Origin: Acidimicrobiia bacterium
GTDB taxonomy: Bacteria > Actinomycetota > Acidimicrobiia > IMCC26256
DNA length: 5,658 nt
Direction of reading: 5' to 3'
Assembly (NCBI GenBank): GCA_023262065.1
Contig: JALRDW010000033.1
Coordinates: 1-5,658 of the forward strand
Positions 1-5,626 of this stretch are shown piece by piece. Under the pieces are notes generated by a model. The model was given only the letters and a program-made list of their open reading frames with translations, made no database searches and had not been told where the DNA came from. A program made the position numbers and the translations under genes. Numbering within the stretch: the stretch's first letter is position 1; each line of letters begins with the position of its first letter.

Positions 1-130
1 TCGCGTGGTCGTGCGCCGCGCCCGCATCGCCGGCGGGCGCGAAGAAAGCGCGCAGCGCTCGCAGCTCGCGCTCGAGCTCGCCGACGCGCGCGAGCATCGC
101 GGCGTTCACGCTATCGGTCGCCGCGCTCAT
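1..130 (-). CDS. Hypothetical protein, N-terminal 43 residues only (runs off left edge)
   Basis: An ATG at 130-128 opens a frame with no stop to the window edge. It reads MSAATDSVNAAMLARVGELE and continues with alternating Leu, Glu, Arg and Ala before an Ala/Gly/His-rich stretch. Residues about 8-30 form a plausible amphipathic or coiled-coil helix. The composition looks natural, while the opposite strand here reads as Arg-rich or Ser-rich shadow. A GGAG-type ribosome site lies at 145-142, about eleven bases before the ATG. GCG alanine codons dominate, more than in the genes to the right, which hints at a different origin. No family is recognised. It occupies the place where the first part of yggS should be, so it is either a real neighbour created by rearrangement or foreign sequence joined in assembly. 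Confidence 0.4.
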   Translation of the reverse strand, partial: MSAATDSVNAAMLARVGELERELRALRAFFAPAGDAGAAHDHA

Positions 131-138
131 GCGAACGA

Positions 139-417
139 GCGCTCCAGCTCGAAGCCGACGACGCGCGCCGCCAGGGTGCGCGCCTGCTCGTCGAGGCGCT
201 CTCGGAGCGGGGACTCGACGTCGCCGGCCTCATGACCGTGGCCCCGCTCGAGGGGGACCCGGGACGGTGGTTCGACGCGCTCGCGTCGCTCGCCGGCCGG
301 CTCGGTCTCGCCGAACTGTCGATGGGCATGAGTGGCGACTTCGAGGTGGCGATCGCCCACGGGGCGACGATGGTCCGGGTCGGCACCGCACTCTTCGGCG
401 CACGGTCCCGCCCCTGA
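139..417 (+). CDS. yggS: YggS/PLPBP family pyridoxal phosphate homeostasis protein, C-terminal fragment
   Basis: This is the C-terminal part (about 92 residues) of a YggS/YlmE-type protein. The family is a cytosolic single-domain TIM-barrel that binds PLP and buffers its free pool, with no known catalytic turnover. The family-typical GLMTVAP appears at 226-246. The phosphate-binding block LSMGMSGDFEVAIAHG begins at 316 and is followed by a VRVGTALFG strand before the TGA at 415-417. The residues ALQLEADDARRQGA from 139 fit the beta-strand normally reading VQVN or VQVD plus its variable loop. A full protein has about 230 residues, so roughly 135 are missing, including the lysine that binds PLP and the HxIGxLQxNK block. 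The frame stays open to the left edge, but bases 1-138 translate to Arg-rich noise unlike YggS. The position just before sepF is the usual actinobacterial one. The fragment would not bind PLP by itself. Confidence 0.85.
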   Translation, partial: ALQLEADDARRQGARLLVEALSERGLDVAGLMTVAPLEGDPGRWFDALASLAGRLGLAELSMGMSGDFEVAIAHGATMVRVGTALFGARSRP

Positions 418-463
418 GCCGCGCCCCGGTCGGGGTGTCCCCGTGGTCCGGGGTGGGCGACGG

Positions 464-488
464 TAGGCTCACGCGTCGCCCGAGGAGG
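464..488 (+). promoter_or_regulatory. Candidate sepF promoter -10 element plus Shine-Dalgarno
   Basis: TAGGCT at 464-469 matches the actinobacterial TANNNT -10 pattern and would start transcription near 476. AGGAGG at 483-488 is a full Shine-Dalgarno site eight bases before the sepF ATG at 497. It fixes that start and leaves a leader of about 20 bases. No convincing -35 hexamer is seen 15-18 bases upstream. It would drive sepF and the coupled yggT separately from yggS. Confidence 0.45.
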
Positions 489-496
489 TTGCAGCC

Positions 497-1054
497 ATGC
501 CCGGCTGGATGCGCAAGACGATGGATTACCTCGGCCTCTCCGAGGTCGACGAGGTCGATCAGCCCTACGGGGACGACGGCGATGACCTCGGCCCGTACCT
601 CGAGGACCCCGACCCGGAGCCCGAGCCCGCCGTCGCCCCGCCGCGGCGTGAGCGCATGGTGCGCCCGGCCGCCGCACCGTCGGGCACGGTCCGCACGGTC
701 GACGCGTCGACCCCGCCGACGGTCGCCACGCCGGTCGTCGACGTCACGAAGCCGATCATCCGACCGGTCGCCGCCTCGAGTGCCCGCGTCCACGTCGTCG
801 AGCCCCGCGGGTTCAACGACGCGCAGGAGGTCGGTGACCGGCTCAAGGCCGGCCAACCGGTGATCATCAACCTGCAGGGCATCGACAACGATCTCAAGCG
901 ACGGCTCATCGACTTCTCGAGCGGGCTCACCTACGCGATCTCGGGCACCATGTCCCGGGTCTCGGATCAGGTGTTCCTCCTCACGCCGAGCAACACGGAG
1001 GTCTCCGACGAGGAGAAGGAACGCCTCCAGGCCCGCGGGCTCTACCGCCCGTAG
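497..1054 (+). CDS. sepF: Cell division protein SepF
   Basis: SepF (185 residues) is a cytoplasmic, membrane-bound FtsZ partner that anchors and bundles the Z-ring. It is essential in many actinobacteria, which lack FtsA. Three parts are visible. Residues 1-14 (MPGWMRKTMDYLGL) form the amphipathic membrane-targeting helix. Residues 15-95 are an acidic then Pro/Ala-rich disordered linker. Residues about 97-168 are the conserved core, with VVEPRGFNDAQEVGDRLKAG, then PVIINLQGID, then a DLKRRLIDFSSGLTYAISG helix and strand, ending in VFLLTPSNTEV. The start is fixed by AGGAGG eight bases upstream and by the N-terminal helix. The stop abuts the yggT start, so the two are translated together. Length and motifs are normal for the family and nothing is missing. 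Confidence 0.97.
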   Translation: MPGWMRKTMDYLGLSEVDEVDQPYGDDGDDLGPYLEDPDPEPEPAVAPPRRERMVRPAAAPSGTVRTVDASTPPTVATPVVDVTKPIIRPVAASSARVHVVEPRGFNDAQEVGDRLKAGQPVIINLQGIDNDLKRRLIDFSSGLTYAISGTMSRVSDQVFLLTPSNTEVSDEEKERLQARGLYRP

Positions 1055-1303
1055 ATGCTCGCCGAACTGCTCTGCAACCTCATCACGATCTACCTCGTGG
1101 TGCTCGCGGCCCGGGCCGTGCTCTCGTGGTTCCCGGTCCGCCCCGACTCGCCGGTCGCCGGGATCGCACGGGTGCTCGTGACGGTCACCGAGCCGGTCCT
1201 CGAACCGCTGCGTCGAGTGATCCCGCCGGCCGGGGTGATCGACCTCTCGTTCCTCGTGGCCTTCTTCGGGCTCTCGATCATCCGGTCGATCATCTGCCGC
1301 TAG
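1055..1303 (+). CDS. yggT: YggT family small integral membrane protein
   Basis: YggT (82 residues) is a small inner-membrane protein of poorly defined role, regularly found between sepF and divIVA in Gram-positive division clusters. Two hydrophobic segments are visible, at residues 4-25 (AELLCNLITIYLVVLAARAV) and about 60-80 (VIDLSFLVAFFGLSIIRSII). Between them lies the family's loop, with LSWFPVRPDSP near residues 23-32 and TEPVLEPLRRVIPP near 45-58. One YggT unit is present, as in other actinobacteria, whereas the E. coli protein has two. The ATG follows directly after the sepF TAG with no base between and no clear ribosome site of its own, so translation probably depends on ribosomes finishing sepF. 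The family assignment is firm. A role in division is inferred from position only. Confidence 0.93.
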   Translation: MLAELLCNLITIYLVVLAARAVLSWFPVRPDSPVAGIARVLVTVTEPVLEPLRRVIPPAGVIDLSFLVAFFGLSIIRSIICR

Positions 1304-1336
1304 GCGGATGTCCACCACCCGGGCGGGAGGCGTCGC

Positions 1337-1350
1337 TACCATCCGGGGCA
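1337..1350 (+). promoter_or_regulatory. Leaderless-type promoter of divIVA
   Basis: TACCAT at 1337-1342 fits the TANNNT -10 pattern. It is followed by exactly seven bases and then the divIVA ATG at 1350. This places transcription initiation at or within a base of the start codon, the layout of leaderless actinobacterial genes. No purine-rich Shine-Dalgarno site is spaced correctly, since GGGG at 1345-1348 is one base from the ATG. No clear -35 is seen. Confidence 0.5.
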
Positions 1351-2204
1351 TGGATGTGACGCCGCACGAACTCCGGGACGTCGAGATCAAGGAGGTGCGG
1401 CGCGGGTACGACTGCGACGCCGTCGACACCATCCTCGAGCGTGCCGCCGCCACCATCGAGTCGCTCCAGGAGCAGCTCCACCTCGCCGAGCAGCACGCCC
1501 GCGACGTGGAGGTGACGGGATCGGCGGTGCGTCAGGACGAGGACGTGCTCCAGCGCACCCTGCTCCTCGCGACGAAGGCCGCCGACGAGGCGGTGGCGGA
1601 GGCCAACGCCCGGGCCCGGGCCATCATCGAGGCCGCCGAGGCCCAGGCCCGCACCACGGTCGAGGAGGCGACGGCCACCGCGCAGCGGGAGGCGAACGCG
1701 CAACGGGTCGCCCTGGAGGCCGAGGTGAGCGCGCTCTCCTCGCGCCGCGATGCGCTGTCCTCCGACGTCGACTCCCTCGAGCGGTTCGAGGCCGAGTACC
1801 GCGACCGGGTCCGACGCTCGATCCAGGCGGACCTCGACGCGCTCAGCGTGTCGAAGGAGTCGGTCGGCTCGGCGGCGCGACCGAAGATCCACGATCTCGG
1901 CGACGCGGCATCCCCGGTCCCGGCCGGTGGACCGGCGACGGAGCAGCTCGAAGCGGTCGAGCAGCCGGCGATCGAGCCGGCGCCCGCGGAGGCCGCAGTG
2001 GAGCCCGCAGCCGACGGGGCGCCCAGCCCGGTGCTCTTCGAGACGAAGCCGACGGGTGAGTCCATGGACGACGACGAGTTCTTCGCCTCGTTGCGGGAGG
2101 CCGTGAACGACGGCACTCCGCTCGGGCCCCGCGACGAGGACATCCCCGAGCGTTCGATGTTCCCCGAGGAGCGTCGCTCCGGCATGTTCCGCCGCCGCCG
2201 CTAG
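1350..2204 (+). CDS. divIVA: DivIVA/Wag31-type polar growth and division protein
   Basis: DivIVA (284 residues) is a cytoplasmic coiled-coil scaffold that gathers at curved membrane (poles and septa) and recruits growth and division factors. Residues 1-40 are the lipid-binding head, with MDVTPHELRDVEIKEVRRGY and then DCDAVDTILERAA, matching the family's RGYDxxEVDxFL signature. Residues about 35-50 and 70-170 are long Ala/Glu/Arg coiled coil. Residues 170-235 are a Pro/Ala/Glu-rich linker. A short acidic-hydrophobic segment, DDDEFFASLREAVNDGTPLG, lies at 240-259, and the tail ends in MFRRRR. An in-frame ATG at 1308 would add fourteen unrelated residues. The 1350 ATG is preferred because the family begins there and a TANNNT box stands seven bases before it. 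The gene is 46 bases downstream of yggT and probably has its own promoter. The family is certain. The exact role of the C-terminal segment is unknown. Confidence 0.95.
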   Translation: MDVTPHELRDVEIKEVRRGYDCDAVDTILERAAATIESLQEQLHLAEQHARDVEVTGSAVRQDEDVLQRTLLLATKAADEAVAEANARARAIIEAAEAQARTTVEEATATAQREANAQRVALEAEVSALSSRRDALSSDVDSLERFEAEYRDRVRRSIQADLDALSVSKESVGSAARPKIHDLGDAASPVPAGGPATEQLEAVEQPAIEPAPAEAAVEPAADGAPSPVLFETKPTGESMDDDEFFASLREAVNDGTPLGPRDEDIPERSMFPEERRSGMFRRRR

Positions 2205-2211
2205 GGCGGCC

Positions 2212-2243
2212 GATCCCGGCCGGTGACGGGCCGGGGCGGGATC
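2212..2243. terminator. GC-rich dyad between convergent divIVA and ileS, probable bidirectional terminator
   Basis: CCCGGCC at 2215-2221 pairs perfectly with GGCCGGG at 2229-2235 around a seven-base loop. Alternatively GATCCCG at 2212-2218 pairs with CGGGATC at 2237-2243. There is no T-run on either side, as is common in very GC-rich actinobacteria. It sits eight bases after the divIVA stop and overlaps the ileS stop, where both transcripts would need to end. The dyad is seen directly. Terminator function is inferred from position. Confidence 0.5.
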
Positions 2244-5200
2244 AGAGGGTCTCGATCCGAGCGGCCACCGGGCCGTCGTCGAGGTCGAGGGTGTGCCACC
2301 CGGCGGCGGGTGTCGCCGGCGCCTCCTCGAGGGTCCAGCGCGTGGCGAGCACCTCGGTGGCGATCGTCGCTCCGTGCTCGGCGATCGCCGCTCCCACCGC
2401 GCCCTCCGCCCGCATGGTGAGCGCGATGCGGTCGGCGATCTCGAGCCCGGTCGCCTTGCGCAGGTCGTTGAGCGCGCGCACGAGGTCGCGGGCGGTGCCC
2501 TCGCGGCGCAGCGCGTCGTCGATCGTCGTGTCGAGCGCGACGGCGATGCCGTCCTCCTGGGCGAGTGCGAACTCCTCGTGGGATGCCGCGCGCACCTCGA
2601 TGTCGTCGCGGTCCAGGACGACCTGTGCTCCGTCGATCTCGACCGTGTAGGTACCCGTCTCCTCGAGGGCCCGGCGCACGGCGGCGCCGTCGGCTGCGGC
2701 GAGGTGCGCCTTGAGGGCGGGCATGCGGGACCCGACCTTCGGTCCGAGGGTGCGGAAGTTCGGGTGCACCGAGTAGTCGAGCAGGCCCTCGAGGGTGGTG
2801 ACCGCCTCGAGGGTCCGCACGTTGAGCGCATCGGCGACCTCGGCGACGACCGCGTCGGCGAGCCGGAGGCCCTCGGGGAGCAGCACCATCGCCCGCCGCA
2901 GCGGTTGGCGGACCTTGATGCGCGCATCGTTGCGGGCGGCGAGTCCGAGGCTCACCACCGCGCGCGCCGCGGCCATCTCGGCCTCGAGCGCCGGGTCGAG
3001 GGCGGCGGCGTCCGCGGTCGGCCAGTCGGTGAGGTGCACGGACTCCTCGGTCCGGCACAGGTGCTGGTGCATCGCATCGGCCACGAACGGGGTGTACGGC
3101 GCGAGGAGGCGCGTGAGCGTGTCCAGGCACTCGTACAGCGTCGCGTGGGCGGTCGGGTCCGAGTCCTTCCAGAACCGGGGTCGCGATCGGCGCACGTACC
3201 AGTTCGAGAGGTCGTCGACGAGGCGGTCCAGCGCCTGCGCGCCCCGCAGCGCGTCGAAGTCGTCGAGCGCCTCGGTGACCTCGCCCACCGTGTGGTGGAG
3301 CCGGGATCGGATCCACCGATCGAGCACATGGGTCGGGGCCGTCCCGGCGGAGCCGGGCTCCCAGCCGTCGAGGTTCGCGTAGGTCACGAAGAACGAGTAG
3401 GTGTTCCAGAGGGTGAGCAGGAATCGGTTCGTGGTCTCGTCGATCCCCTCGACGAAGACGCGCTTGGGTGTCCACGGGCTGCCCGCGCTGAACATGTTCC
3501 AGCGGAGCGCGTCGGCCCCGCGGGTGTCGAGCACGCTGAACGGATCGATGACGTTCCCGCGGGACTTCGACATCTTCTGGCCGTCCTTGTCGACCACCAG
3601 CGCGAGGCACACGACGTTGCGGTAGGGGGAGCGACCGAAGGCCATCGTGTTGATGGCGAGGAGCGTGTAGAACCAGCCGCGGGTCTGGTCGATCGCCTCG
3701 CAGATGAAGTCAGCGGGGAATCGCCGTTCGAACAGGTCCTCGTGCTCGAACGGGTAGTGGAGCTGGGCGAAGGGCATCGAGCCGCTGTCGAACCACGCGT
3801 CGAGGACCGGTTCGACCCGATGGGCGGTGCCGTCGCACTCCGGGCAGCGGATCGCGACCCCGTCGACCGCCGGCCGGTGCGGATCCAGCGCGAGGAGGTC
3901 GTCGCCCGCGAGCGCGCCGAGCTCGGCGAGTGACCCGACGCAGGTGTCGTGGCCGTCGGCGCAGCGCCACACAGGGATCGGGGTCCCCCAGAACCGGTCC
4001 CGGGACAGGGCCCAGTCGACGTTGTTCTCCAGCCAGTCGCCGAACCGGCCGTCCTTGATGTGCTCCGGATGCCAGCCGACCTGTTGGTTCTCCCGCATCA
4101 TCGCCTCGCGGTGCGCCGAGGTGCGCGCGAACCACGTGGGCTTGGCCCAGTAGATGAGGGGGGTGCTGCAACGCCAGCAGTGCGGGTAGGAGTGCTCGTA
4201 GGCCGCGACGCGCTCGAGCCGACCGAGGGTCCGCAGCCGTTCGATGATGGCGGCGTCGGCGTCCTTCACGAACACCCCCGCGTGCGCGGGTACCGCGGCC
4301 GTGAACGCGGCGTCCGGCCCGACCGGGTTGAGCACCGGGAGGCCCTCGGCTGCACCCACCTCTCGGTCGATCTCGCCGAAGGCGGGTGCGAGGTGGACCA
4401 TGCCCGAGCCGTCCTCGATCGTCACGAAGTCGGCGGCCACGACCCGCCATGCATCGGCCGTCGGGGCCGGCACGTCCTCGAAGGGTCGTTCGTACCGGAG
4501 GCCGACGAGCTCGGCGGCCGCCACAGGTCCGACCACCTCGGCATCCTCGCCGAGCACCGCGACGACCCGGTCCGCGGCGAGCACGAGATCCCGGGCGCCG
4601 TCGCGCCCGCGGACCCGCGCGTAGCCGATGTCCCCTCCGACGGCGACACCGACGTTCGAGAGCAGGGTCCAGGGGGTGGTCGTCCACACGAGGAGGTCGA
4701 AGTCCGCGTCCACGACCGGGAACCGCACGTAGACGGAGTCCTCGGTGATGTCGCGGTACGCGCCGGGCTGGCCCAACTCGTGGCTGGAGAGCGCGGTGCC
4801 GCAGCGCCCGCAGTACGGGATGACCTTGAACCCCTCGTAGATGTCGCCCTGGTCCCAGAGGCGCTTGAAGACCCACCACACGCTCTCCACGAAGGTGGGG
4901 GACATGGTCCAGTAGGCGCCCTCGACGTCCAGCCACATGCCGATCCGCTCGGTGAGCGTCGCGAAGTCGCCCACGTAGCGCTGGACGGATTCCCGGCAGC
5001 GCTCGTTGAACTCCGCGATCCCGAAGGCCTCGATCTGCTGCTTGCCGGAGAACCCGAGCTCCTTCTCGACCTCGACCTCGACGGGGAGGCCGTGGCAGTC
5101 CCACCCGCCCTGCCGCCGCACGAGGCGGCCCCGCATGGTCTGGAACCGCGGGTAGATGTCCTTGAAGAGGCGGGCCCAGGCGTGGTGGAGCCCGGGTCGG

Positions 5201-5355
5201 CCGTTCGCCGTGGGCGGGCCCTCGTAGAAGACCCACTCCGGGGCCCCGGCCCGGCGGCGGAGGCTCTCGTGGAACACGTCGGCGTCCCGCCACTGGGCGA
5301 GCACGCGCTGCTCGAGCGCGACGAGATCGAACGGTCCGACGGGGCTGAACGGCAC
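2242..5355 (-). CDS. ileS: Isoleucyl-tRNA synthetase, IleRS2-like, with GXHH signature
   Basis: This cytosolic class I synthetase (1037 residues from the GTG at 5355) attaches isoleucine to tRNA-Ile and edits mischarged valine. In order: the HIGH-equivalent segment NGRPGLHH at residues 51-58; a CxxC pair at 182/185; the CP1 editing domain with WTTTPWT at 224-230 and GMVHLAPAFGEID ending at Asp330; CWRC at 393-396; further Cys pairs at 465/472 and 504/507; WFDSG at 521-525; DQTRGWF at 556-562; KMSKS at 594-598; and an alpha-helical anticodon-binding domain. The C-terminal end lacks the zinc finger of E. coli-type IleRS1, and length and motifs fit IleRS2. A reading from the ATG at 5508 would add 51 residues of unconserved Pro/Gly/Asp-rich sequence. 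GTG is preferred because homology begins with PFDLVALEQRVLAQW and a -10 box lies seven bases before it. No frameshift or missing catalytic residue is seen. It is convergent with divIVA. Confidence 0.97.
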   Translation of the reverse strand: MPFSPVGPFDLVALEQRVLAQWRDADVFHESLRRRAGAPEWVFYEGPPTANGRPGLHHAWARLFKDIYPRFQTMRGRLVRRQGGWDCHGLPVEVEVEKELGFSGKQQIEAFGIAEFNERCRESVQRYVGDFATLTERIGMWLDVEGAYWTMSPTFVESVWWVFKRLWDQGDIYEGFKVIPYCGRCGTALSSHELGQPGAYRDITEDSVYVRFPVVDADFDLLVWTTTPWTLLSNVGVAVGGDIGYARVRGRDGARDLVLAADRVVAVLGEDAEVVGPVAAAELVGLRYERPFEDVPAPTADAWRVVAADFVTIEDGSGMVHLAPAFGEIDREVGAAEGLPVLNPVGPDAAFTAAVPAHAGVFVKDADAAIIERLRTLGRLERVAAYEHSYPHCWRCSTPLIYWAKPTWFARTSAHREAMMRENQQVGWHPEHIKDGRFGDWLENNVDWALSRDRFWGTPIPVWRCADGHDTCVGSLAELGALAGDDLLALDPHRPAVDGVAIRCPECDGTAHRVEPVLDAWFDSGSMPFAQLHYPFEHEDLFERRFPADFICEAIDQTRGWFYTLLAINTMAFGRSPYRNVVCLALVVDKDGQKMSKSRGNVIDPFSVLDTRGADALRWNMFSAGSPWTPKRVFVEGIDETTNRFLLTLWNTYSFFVTYANLDGWEPGSAGTAPTHVLDRWIRSRLHHTVGEVTEALDDFDALRGAQALDRLVDDLSNWYVRRSRPRFWKDSDPTAHATLYECLDTLTRLLAPYTPFVADAMHQHLCRTEESVHLTDWPTADAAALDPALEAEMAAARAVVSLGLAARNDARIKVRQPLRRAMVLLPEGLRLADAVVAEVADALNVRTLEAVTTLEGLLDYSVHPNFRTLGPKVGSRMPALKAHLAAADGAAVRRALEETGTYTVEIDGAQVVLDRDDIEVRAASHEEFALAQEDGIAVALDTTIDDALRREGTARDLVRALNDLRKATGLEIADRIALTMRAEGAVGAAIAEHGATIATEVLATRWTLEEAPATPAAGWHTLDLDDGPVAARIETL

Positions 5356-5368
5356 GGGCGGTACGGTA
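5353..5368 (-). promoter_or_regulatory. Leaderless-type promoter and GTG start of ileS
   Basis: On the minus strand TACCGT (5368-5363) is followed by seven bases and the GTG at 5355-5353, the same spacing as at divIVA. No Shine-Dalgarno site precedes the GTG. No good -35 hexamer is seen. This supports GTG as the true start, with transcription beginning on it. An upstream T-box-like leader is then unlikely, and no such structure was recognised in the 151-base divergent gap. Confidence 0.5.
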
Positions 5369-5439
5369 CACAACGCCTGCGAGGGGTCCGTCGGGTGCGC
5401 ACCGGCCCTCCGCACCCGGCCGTCGTCGTCCCCACCTGC

Positions 5440-5501
5440 TTGATCCGCGGGATCCGGGCGGCTAGGGTGCCCCGCCCCCTCGCCCCGGATCGCAACAGGA
5501 G
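5440..5501 (+). promoter_or_regulatory. Sigma70-type promoter and ribosome site of the Lys/Ala-rich ORF
   Basis: TTGATC at 5440-5445 and TAGGGT at 5463-5468 are separated by 17 bases, the ideal spacing for the main vegetative sigma factor. This is the best two-part promoter in the window. Transcription would begin near 5475, giving a leader of about 32 bases. AGGAG at 5497-5501 is a ribosome site five bases before the ATG at 5507. Confidence 0.6.
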
Positions 5502-5506
5502 CAACC

Positions 5507-5626
5507 ATGGCTCAGGCCGCTCGGAAGGTCGCCAAGAAGGCGCCCGCGAAGAAGGCCGCGCCCAAGAAGGCAGCGGCGAAGCGGACCGCGAAGCAGGCCG
5601 CGTCCAAGAAGGATCCGCTTGGTTGA
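5507..5626 (+). CDS. Lys/Ala-rich basic protein, 39 residues, probably a truncated N-terminus
   Basis: The frame reads MAQAARKVAKKAPAKKAAPK, continues with more AKK-type repeats and ends SKKDPLG before a TGA at 5624-5626. Almost every residue is Lys, Ala, Arg or Pro, a disordered histone-H1-like tail. A strong promoter, AGGAG and an ATG precede it, so translation is credible. In related actinobacteria a Lys/Ala-rich N-terminus often leads into a TraR/DksA-type C4 zinc-finger domain or an HU-type DNA-binding domain, and the former is, from memory, common near ileS. Here the frame stops right after KKDPL, where a folded domain would be expected, and the following bases are much less GC-rich. 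It may be a genuine tiny basic protein, a frameshifted gene, or one cut by an assembly join. The function cannot be read from this fragment. Confidence 0.55.
   Translation: MAQAARKVAKKAPAKKAAPKKAAAKRTAKQAASKKDPLG
5525..5611 (+). repeat. Degenerate AAGAAG/GCG codon repeat encoding AKK units
   Basis: Imperfect repeats of Ala/Pro codons followed by AAGAAG recur every 9-18 bases and encode AKKAP, AKKAA, PKKAA, AKRTA, AKQAA and SKK. Spacing and third bases vary, as expected of coding repeats evolving by slippage. Such a stretch also tends to break short-read assembly, which may explain the odd sequence immediately after it. Confidence 0.6.

Noticed and set aside
424..453. Two small GC hairpins (CCCC/GGGG pairs at 424-435 and 439-453) after yggS
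   Set aside because: Stems are only four bases in very GC-rich DNA, so they are too weak to call a terminator.
1308..1349. Earlier divIVA ATG at 1308
   Set aside because: It adds STTRAGGVATIRG, unlike DivIVA N-termini, has no ribosome site, and overlaps the predicted -10 box.
230..1456. Minus-strand open frame opposite yggS, sepF, yggT and the start of divIVA
   Set aside because: The plus strand encodes four recognisable families here. The antisense product is Asp/Arg/Glu-rich shadow.
1290..2927. Long minus-strand open frame across divIVA and the end of ileS
   Set aside because: It spans the convergent junction with Arg/Ser/Pro-rich low-complexity translation and no domain. Long antisense frames are expected at this GC content.
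2293..3933. Plus-strand open frame of 546 codons opposite ileS
   Set aside because: Its translation is a Val/Glu/Arg/Gly-rich mirror of the ileS codons with no recognisable motif.
3710..5371. Minus-strand open frame of 553 codons overlapping ileS in another frame
   Set aside because: It is an Arg/Gly/Pro-rich out-of-frame copy of the IleRS coding sequence, whose own frame carries all the motifs.
5356..5508. In-frame N-terminal extension of IleRS to an ATG at 5508 (51 extra residues)
   Set aside because: The extra residues are Pro/Gly/Asp-rich and unlike IleRS, the ATG is just the palindromic CCATGG of the divergent gene's start, and the region holds that gene's promoter.
5611..5616. GGATCC (BamHI) site at the composition break, suggesting a cloning junction
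   Set aside because: One six-base site is weak evidence, GATC is common in this window, and no vector sequence was recognised in the tail.
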